A DNA stretch of 64,000 bases from Salinibaculum sp. SYNS191. GTDB lineage: Archaea; Halobacteriota; Halobacteria; Halobacteriales; Haloarculaceae. A program made the translations under genes and the position numbers. The stretch covers positions 2,542,001-2,606,000 of the forward strand of contig NZ_CP147838.1 of the NCBI RefSeq assembly GCF_037338445.1, read 5' to 3'. Below the pieces are notes generated by a model, which made no database searches, was not told the DNA's origin, and saw only the letters and a list, made by a program, of their open reading frames with translations. This document shows positions 58,673-64,000 of this stretch, one piece after another. Numbering within the stretch: the first letter of the stretch is position 1; every line of letters begins with the position of its first letter.

Positions 58673-61039
58673 TCACTTTCCTCCAAGAGATGAGTCTACA
58701 CCGTCTTTTGGCGTGGAAGTCCCTCCACCGTCAGCTTGGACTGATGGTTGGCTTGCGGTATCAGCTGCGCTTACTCCTCCGGCAGCTCCGTCGCCGCGAA
58801 TGTTGAACATCGAGACCTGGTCGTGAAGTGTCTCGGAGAGTTGCGAGAGACCCTGGACGTTCTCAGCGACTTCCGCGAGTGACGCAGTCTGTTCTTCAGT
58901 AGCGGCAGAGACGTTGCTCGCTTCTGCCGCGGTCTGCTGACTCACACTCGACACATCGTCCACCATCGCAACGACCTCTTCTGATGAGGCTGCCTGGTCA
59001 TCGGTCGCGTCACTAATCTCTCGAATACCCGACTCGGCCTCTCGAACAGCGGCGGCAATCTCGTCGAACATCTCGATCGCATCTTCGATTGTGTCCGACC
59101 CGCGCTCGACGCGCTCGCTCATCATCTCCATCCCTTCGACAGTCTCTGTCGTCGTCGCCTGAATGGCAGTGATTCGCTGTTCGATCTCGGTCGTCGCATC
59201 GGCAACTTCCTCCGCGAGCCCTTTGATCTCATTTGCAACAACGGCGAACCCTTCACCAGCCTCCCCCGCACGAGCGGCTTCAATCGAGGCGTTCAATGCA
59301 AGCATGTTGGTCTGATCAGCGATCTCGTTAATCATCTCGACGATCTCCCCAATCTCGTCCATCTTCTCGTCGAGTGTCTCCACGTGCGTCGTGGTTTCTT
59401 CTGCTTGTACTTCGATTGCCTCGATTTCTTCGGTCGCGTCAGCAGCGTATGTTTGGCCTGTCTCACTCCGCTCAACAGCGGTAGTGGCTGTTGAAGCGAC
59501 TTCTTCTGATGAAGAAGCAATCTCTTCGACAGTTGCTGACATATCATTCATTTCGCCGGCGACTTCTTGCAAGTTCTCGTTTTGCGCCTCCGCGCCGCGC
59601 GAGATCTCTTCAACTGAGTCGGCGACTTCTTCGCTAGCCTGCTCGATTTCTTCTGTGCTGCTCGCAACTTCTTCACTGGAGGTGGCGACTTCGTCCGCGA
59701 TTTCCTGTACGGATCGAACACTCTCGCTCATTTGCTGGAGTCCCTCGTCGAGATCACGGAGAACCTCACCGTATTGTCCGGGGTAGTCAGTCTTGAGGCG
59801 TTTGTCGAGGTCGCCAGCTCTGAGTCCGTCACTGGCTGTTGCGATTTGTTCGAAGCTATCGGACAGTTGGGCTGTCCCGTCATCGATGTTTTTGAGGACG
59901 GTTCCATACTGCCCCGGTTGATCCGTGTCGATGGTCTGACCGAGTTGCCCGCTCTTCAACCCCTCGCTCGCAGTAGTGATCTGAGCAAAACTCTCAGAGA
60001 GTCGGTCTGCACCAGTGTCGAGGCTTTCGAGTACAGCCCCGTACTGGCCTGGCTGGTCCGTTGTAATCGATTGGTCAAGTTCGCCGTTATTCAGGCCGTC
60101 ACTCGCTCGTTGTATTTCCTCGAAACTAGCGGTGAGTTGATCGGTGCCCGAATCGAGGCGTTCCATGATGTCTCCATACGTGCCAGGGTAATCTGTCTCG
60201 ATATCCCGTTCCAGTTCTCCGGTTTCAAGGTTCTGGCTCACAGCATCAAGTTCGGTGAAGACACCTCGCAGATTTGCTTGCATATCTGTGAACGCCGCAA
60301 CCATGCGACCGAGTTCGTCACTTTCAGGGTGCTCATCAAGCTCGGTATCGAGATTACCGTTACTGGCGGCAACAGCAGCCTCAGAGAGTTGCGTGACGGG
60401 TGACGTGATGCGCCGAGCAACGAACAGACCGATGACGATGGCGAAGACAAGCGCACCGACGGTTAGTCCGATAATCTCCATTTGCGCGGTCTGTGTCGTG
60501 CTATCGGCAATCGCGACTTGGGATTCTAGATCTTCCTGTGCCGATTGCTCGATGGAGTGCGCGTGTTCCTCCATTGGGGAGGATAATGATTCCATTTCGT
60601 CCGCTTTCTGCTCAGCGAGTGCAGTATCGTCCGTTGCTCTCGCTTGGAAAAACTCGCTCCCAAGCGCGTTGTACTCCTCATGTTGTGATTTGAGGGTTGA
60701 GAACTGTTCTTCTTGCTGTTGGCTCAAGTCCGTTTCTTCGAGATTCTCTGCCTGTTCGTCGAAAAGTCGATTGGCTTCCTCGAATTGTTGCTGTGCGTTT
60801 TCGTCACCGAGTTGGGCAGCCTGTATCGCACCCTGTTGCTGTTCAATGGCAACAATTATCTCTGCGGCCGCGTCCATCTTCTGCCCGTCTTCTGCAATAA
60901 TGTGTGCTTCCTTGTCAACGGTGGCAACCGATGTGTATCCAATCGCCCCGGTGATGGCAACTAGAACAGCGACGAGGACGAACGCGAGGATGAGTTTTGG
61001 TCTTAAATCAAGACTGTCGATTTTCAGTTGTTCCAGCAT
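58673..61039 (-). CDS. Methyl-accepting chemotaxis transducer with repeated HAMP-like linker
   Basis: A 788-residue transmembrane receptor. Membrane helix 1 (15-38), extracellular helical domain (39-187) with a Gln-rich start, membrane helix 2 (188-208), HAMP (209-262), then four 45-residue repeats (268-312, 313-357, 358-402, 403-447) of type GLxxGxLxxxIxTDxPGQYGxVLxxLDxG, and the cytoplasmic signalling hairpin with tip [23 protein letters not shown] near 575-600. Glu/Gln-rich segments offer methylation sites. The C-terminus is acidic, Ser/Gly-rich. It should signal to CheA/CheW, which are not in this window; the kinase downstream in its own operon may be an alternative output. Confidence 0.93.
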   Translation of the reverse strand: MLEQLKIDSLDLRPKLILAFVLVAVLVAITGAIGYTSVATVDKEAHIIAEDGQKMDAAAEIIVAIEQQQGAIQAAQLGDENAQQQFEEANRLFDEQAENLEETDLSQQQEEQFSTLKSQHEEYNALGSEFFQARATDDTALAEQKADEMESLSSPMEEHAHSIEQSAQEDLESQVAIADSTTQTAQMEIIGLTVGALVFAIVIGLFVARRITSPVTQLSEAAVAASNGNLDTELDEHPESDELGRMVAAFTDMQANLRGVFTELDAVSQNLETGELERDIETDYPGTYGDIMERLDSGTDQLTASFEEIQRASDGLNNGELDQSITTDQPGQYGAVLESLDTGADRLSESFAQITTASEGLKSGQLGQTIDTDQPGQYGTVLKNIDDGTAQLSDSFEQIATASDGLRAGDLDKRLKTDYPGQYGEVLRDLDEGLQQMSESVRSVQEIADEVATSSEEVASSTEEIEQASEEVADSVEEISRGAEAQNENLQEVAGEMNDMSATVEEIASSSEEVASTATTAVERSETGQTYAADATEEIEAIEVQAEETTTHVETLDEKMDEIGEIVEMINEIADQTNMLALNASIEAARAGEAGEGFAVVANEIKGLAEEVADATTEIEQRITAIQATTTETVEGMEMMSERVERGSDTIEDAIEMFDEIAAAVREAESGIREISDATDDQAASSEEVVAMVDDVSSVSQQTAAEASNVSAATEEQTASLAEVAENVQGLSQLSETLHDQVSMFNIRGDGAAGGVSAADTASQPSVQADGGGTSTPKDGVDSSLGGK

Positions 61040-61045
61040 GACTCT

Positions 61046-61053
61046 TCCTCCTT
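61046..61053 (-). promoter_or_regulatory. Strong Shine-Dalgarno site of the transducer gene
   Basis: AAGGAGGA lies six bases before the ATG at 61039. It matches the archaeal 16S 3' end almost perfectly, unlike the leaderless starts common elsewhere in the window, and implies a real 5' leader. Confidence 0.7.
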
Positions 61054-61483
61054 GAGAGATTCAATTACCGTGAGCTGACCAGGGAGCAGACTGGACTGGT
61101 TCCAACGGTTTCCGACCTCGAACGGTTCTCTAGTATAATCTGCAATATGACTACTAACCAAATGAATGTTGATTATTGGCATAGTTCTGATACACAAAAA
61201 GGAAATTCTATATATTAGTTCTTTCTCGCTGATTATCGATAACGAAAATTATCTTCTCAAAATTAAAACAATATAGCTACATTAATATACTCATGATCAA
61301 TATGATGTTCGATTTGTTCCGGGATGTTGATTGAATAGAGAAATCCCCGTAAGACACGAAGTCGCTGTGTTTATTGTATCCTCTAAGCCCATATCCGCCC
61401 CATCATCACCCCTACCAAAGTGAATAGAGTCTCCACGACGAGCCCGGAAACGTTTTTCAGAGGGTCGGTCGAGGGTTGTTGCT
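61054..61483. other. AT-rich intergenic region
   Basis: No gene is supported. 61185-61320 is the most AT-rich stretch of the window (for example AAAATTAAAACAATATAGC near 61258) and likely holds the promoter of the minus-strand transducer operon. GTTTATTG (about 61370) and TTTTTC (61455) lie before the plus-strand lipoprotein gene. Confidence 0.6.
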
Positions 61484-62536
61484 ATGGGGATAGGAGGCAG
61501 CAAGACCGGACCACAGGACACTCTCCCAGACTCACTCGATCGACGGCGTGCGCTGCAATGGATTCTTGGCAGCCTTTCGACAGGGCTTGCGGGCTGTGCT
61601 GGAACGGACTTTCCAAATACGCAGCCAGAGACCGCCCGACCCACGTCTTCGCCACGGCCACGAGAGACTGTCCAAGCGAGAGCCCATACAGCAACACAGA
61701 GGGCGGCCGAAACTGAAACCCCGACGCAGGCGACATCGTCGCCAACGCCGTCACCGACCGAATCACCGTCACCCACCGCAACACCACGCGCCGTGGAGCC
61801 GGTGTCGACGACCGGATCGCTCCCGGTCCAACAAACTGAAGAACTGACCGCCGACCCCCAGTCCAGCGGGATTACCGACGACGAGCGAGTGAACTTTCCG
61901 ACCAACGAGGCTGCGCTCTCGGATGACAGCAAGGCACACCTCACGGTCTACGGGGCAATGGATGGGACAGGCCGCTTTGGCATGAACGCCGGTGCTGCGT
62001 TCCGGACGTACTGGCGTGCACCGGAGAGTGGAACCTACACCCTGTCTGCAACCTACTGGGGCAACGGTGCCTACGAGTATCACCCACCAGATAACAGTAA
62101 GCGCGACTATACGCTCTGTTCGGAGACGAATCTGGCCGTCATCAACGCCGACAGCGTCGTTGCCGAGACAACACGGCCCGACCTCCAGCGTGGCAATCGG
62201 GGACTCCAGCGCGCTGCTGCAGAGGAGTTGCTCGAATTCCTCGCCTATCGACTCGTCTCGCCATATCTCGGTCTCGTCGGTGGCCTCATCGCGAGAGCGC
62301 TCATCGAGTGGGCGATCGACCTGGATCGTCGAGACCCAACGACGGGCTCGTTCTTGACGACATCACTCGACCCGTATCACGTCGACGTCCAATTCACTGC
62401 AACCGAAGGGACAGTCTACGAATTCCAGGTGACGCCCTCGGTCGGATTTGCCGGCCGCTCGCGAGCGGACTGGTACACCACCGGGAAGGTGGAATCGATC
62501 TACCGGCTGGAAGACATGGCCATCCGTAGTGAGTGA
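61484..62536 (+). CDS. Secreted lipoprotein with Ser/Thr-rich spacer
   Basis: A 350-residue exported protein. The N-terminus has a twin-arginine-type DRRRALQWILGSLSTG and lipobox LAGC (Cys38), then a long Thr/Pro/Ser spacer with TPTESPSPTATP (about 45-110). The mature domain is beta-rich with FGMNAGAAFRTYWRAPESG and YTLSATYWGNGAYEYHPP, and has a helical pair around FLAYRLVSPYLGLVGGLIA that may touch the membrane. No family is recognised. Start ATG 61484. The stop codon begins a 16-bp tandem repeat. Confidence 0.82.
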   Translation: MGIGGSKTGPQDTLPDSLDRRRALQWILGSLSTGLAGCAGTDFPNTQPETARPTSSPRPRETVQARAHTATQRAAETETPTQATSSPTPSPTESPSPTATPRAVEPVSTTGSLPVQQTEELTADPQSSGITDDERVNFPTNEAALSDDSKAHLTVYGAMDGTGRFGMNAGAAFRTYWRAPESGTYTLSATYWGNGAYEYHPPDNSKRDYTLCSETNLAVINADSVVAETTRPDLQRGNRGLQRAAAEELLEFLAYRLVSPYLGLVGGLIARALIEWAIDLDRRDPTTGSFLTTSLDPYHVDVQFTATEGTVYEFQVTPSVGFAGRSRADWYTTGKVESIYRLEDMAIRSE

Positions 62537-62570
62537 ACGAATGAGTGAGTGAGCGAATGAGTGAGTGTGG
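62527..62570. repeat. Imperfect 16-bp tandem repeat at the end of the lipoprotein gene
   Basis: GAGTGAGTGAACGAAT, GAGTGAGTGAGCGAAT and GAGTGAGTGTGG follow one another from about 62529; the TGA stop of the lipoprotein gene (62534-62536) lies in the first unit. The units are built of GAGT/GAAT tetramers. Confidence 0.75.
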
Positions 62571-62928
62571 TCGGTGGACTCGACCATCCGACTCGCCAGG
62601 AATTCACCACTCGGTACAGCTGGCCTGGAGCCGACAACGCTACTTGTGGCAACCCCGTACAGCCCGATGGTCTCGTCTATCGGCACATGGCAGTCCGGTG
62701 TGAGACCAGCCGGCAGCGAGCGCGCGCCCAGCCCAGTCTTGTCACTTCACGCGTCCGGCATCACGCGTGGCGCGTGCTCGGTCCTGCCGGATTCGTCGAA
62801 CGTGTAGATGAACTCTTCTCGTACGCCTCGAAGGGGCCGAAATGCACAGTACAGAGTTTCATTTTGTTCTGTCACGTCACAGCAGCAGCTTCTCAAACCC
62901 TGCGAACGAATCTCGGAGTAAGAGCGTA
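62571..62928. other. Gene-free gap before the TRAM gene
   Basis: About 360 bases with open frames but no haloarchaeal-type protein sequence, signature or start context on either strand. I see no function in it. Confidence 0.5.
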
Positions 62929-63342
62929 TCAGTCGTAGTAACTCACACGCTCAACAACATCGGCAAAGGCCACGTTCTCCAGAACGTCACTAATCTCGAC
63001 AGTGACGCGCTCGCCCTGTTCGGTGTCGGGAACGATAACGACGAAACCGCGCTCGACCCGAGTAATGCCGTCGCCTTGGTCGCCAATGCCTTCGATTTCG
63101 ACAGTACGCTGTTCTCCCTCTTCGACCGGTGGCTTCGGTGGCCCACGTTCGCGCTCTGGTCGGGTTTCAGTGTTACTGGTGTCGTCGCTGGATGGTGAAG
63201 AGAGAACAGCCACACGATACGTCTCGCCCTGCTGAAGGTCGCCGAGGCGAATCTCTTGTTCGGGGACTTCGACAACGTAGGAATCGCCCCGCTCTTCGAC
63301 GGGAGCAGAAAACAGACAGCGGAGTTGGTCGGAAATTTCCAT
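62929..63342 (-). CDS. TRAM-domain protein
   Basis: A 137-residue protein. The first half is a small beta domain (VPEQEIRLGDLQQGETYRVAVL), then a charged linker with TRPERERGPPKPPVEEGE, then a TRAM domain at about 75-135: VEIEGIGDQGDGITRVERGFVVIVPDTEQGERVTVEISDV (split here). TRAM folds bind RNA or tRNA, often with archaeal RNA chaperone activity. The ATG at 63342 begins MEISDQLRCLF. It lies 56 bases after the small zinc-ribbon gene on the same strand, so both may be co-expressed. Confidence 0.87.
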   Translation of the reverse strand: MEISDQLRCLFSAPVEERGDSYVVEVPEQEIRLGDLQQGETYRVAVLSSPSSDDTSNTETRPERERGPPKPPVEEGEQRTVEIEGIGDQGDGITRVERGFVVIVPDTEQGERVTVEISDVLENVAFADVVERVSYYD

Positions 63343-63398
63343 GAGTAGTGTCTTGAACGGGATACGCGACGGAGAACACTTGACTCTGCTGTCTCCGA

Positions 63399-63551
63399 CT
63401 ACTCCGGAGCCACTACGTCCTCACACGCCGGACACTCCGCCCACACACCCTCGGTGCCGTCGTCTCTCTCGTAGTCAATGAGACGCCACGCAGTAGGGAT
63501 ACGTTCGCCGCAGTCCGGACAGCGACCGAGTATCTGCGTGTCGTCGGGCAT
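63399..63551 (-). CDS. 50-residue zinc-ribbon microprotein
   Basis: The protein starts MPDDTQILGRCPDCGERIPT and carries CPDC (11-14) and CPAC (40-43), a two-knuckle zinc ribbon; the middle is YERDDGTEGVWAE. It is unusually short for standard gene callers. It lies directly upstream of the TRAM gene in the same direction. Function unknown. Confidence 0.65.
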   Translation of the reverse strand: MPDDTQILGRCPDCGERIPTAWRLIDYERDDGTEGVWAECPACEDVVAPE

Positions 63552-63770
63552 GGAAAGGGGATGGAAGGTGCGTGTGACAGTGTTCCTTCCAAGCGAAAAT
63601 CAATTGTCCTCGAACGTAAGCCTTTGGCGGGTTTGCAGGGCGAACACACCGGATTTCCGGTGGATATGACTCACCAGTAGGAGTAACTCACAGCCACTGG
63701 AACATCGAAAACCCATGAGTGTCCGCACGGTACTCGCTCGGCTACTCTCCGTGACGAGACAGAGGTAGTC

Positions 63771-63869
63771 GTGGAGTGTCGGCAGTGTGGGGCGAATCTC
63801 CCAACCGACGCGGACGAATGCCCGGAATGTGGGTCAAGAGAGATAGGCCGCTATCGAATTTCGGAGTAG
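63771..63869 (+). CDS. Possible 32-residue zinc-ribbon protein or fragment
   Basis: From GTG 63771 the frame gives VECRQCGANLPTDADECPEC and GSREIGRYRISE, a classic four-Cys ribbon. The frame stays open upstream to 63687 with ECPHGTRSATL-type sequence but no ATG or GTG, so this may be the C-terminal part of a decayed or unusually started zinc protein. It is the last coding-like feature before the right edge. Confidence 0.4.
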   Translation: MECRQCGANLPTDADECPECGSREIGRYRISE

Positions 63870-64000
63870 TAGGTAGACGCATTGAGGGTGTCATAGAACT
63901 CTCCACAAGGAGGTTATTTTCAGCGTGGAACTGGCTGAACACGCTGTTCACTAAACCTGCGTACTAATCGGAAATCATGCCTATTTTTGCTTGCTTGGTC
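63870..64000. other. Right-edge segment, no gene supported
   Basis: The last 130 bases include a short plus-strand frame ending FSAWNWLNTLFTKPAY at 63967 that hints at protein-coding ancestry, but there is no start or recognisable family. The next gene lies beyond the window. Confidence 0.4.

Noticed and set aside
62561..62938. 125-codon plus-strand frame in the gap before the TRAM gene
   Set aside because: Basic and Ser/Arg-rich with no motif, unlike acidic haloarchaeal proteins, and it overlaps the end of the TRAM gene.

Overview
The window is a high-GC archaeal chromosome segment. The strongly acidic predicted proteins, HalX and HalOD1 domains, lipoproteins with haloarchaeal Tat-like signals, many leaderless genes with TATA-like boxes about 27-30 bases before the start codon, a squalene synthase and small zinc-ribbon proteins all point to a halophilic euryarchaeon (class Halobacteria). 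No rRNA, tRNA, CRISPR array or intact insertion sequence was seen.

Bases 1-50,000 look like ordinary core haloarchaeal sequence with short intergenic gaps. From 1 to 10 kb lie a truncated MFS transporter, small membrane proteins, a bactofilin-like envelope protein, a SERCA-type Ca2+ ATPase between two FMN split-barrel proteins, a secondary alcohol dehydrogenase, a VIT/CCC1-like protein and a DUF211 protein. From 10 to 20 kb are a HerA-type ATPase, a universal stress protein, a lipoprotein, a KaiC-like ATPase divergent from NAD kinase, and two paralogous HalX response regulators bracketing a PAS membrane protein. From 20 to 35 kb are an HxlR regulator and microprotein divergent from a disulfide oxidoreductase, a second stress protein, an Hrq1/MrfA-like helicase, a folate cyclo-ligase, a GNAT, squalene synthase, a CBS-MaoC fusion, a CapA-like protein, an alpha/beta hydrolase and nicotinate phosphoribosyltransferase. 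From 35 to 50 kb is an envelope and stress region: AI-2E transporter, sequon-rich secreted protein, formylglycine-generating enzyme, second bactofilin-like protein, LURP-one protein, a bacterial-type arylsulfatase carrying CSPTR, a membrane metallophosphoesterase, DUF389, DUF1269 and HdeD proteins.

At about 50.0 kb base composition becomes visibly less GC-rich and accessory genes begin. A tight arsenic operon (arsR-arsC-arsM-acr3) is followed by a relic-rich stretch with two inverted hairpins resembling the ends of IS200/IS605 (TnpB) elements, an amphi-Trp protein, a HalOD1 protein and a frameshifted PemK/MazF toxin. Next is a minus-strand signalling operon: a chemoreceptor with a repeated HAMP-like linker, a 56-residue unknown protein, and a very large GAF/PAS sensor protein with two separate histidine-kinase cores, whose GAF segment is out of frame at a run of nine A. 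The right end holds a lipoprotein, a TRAM protein and zinc-ribbon microproteins.

The genes most likely to work together are the arsenic operon (sense, reduce, methylate, export); the sulfatase and its formylglycine maturase; the HxlR regulator, its GTAACC sites and the divergent oxidoreductase; and the chemoreceptor/sensor-kinase operon.
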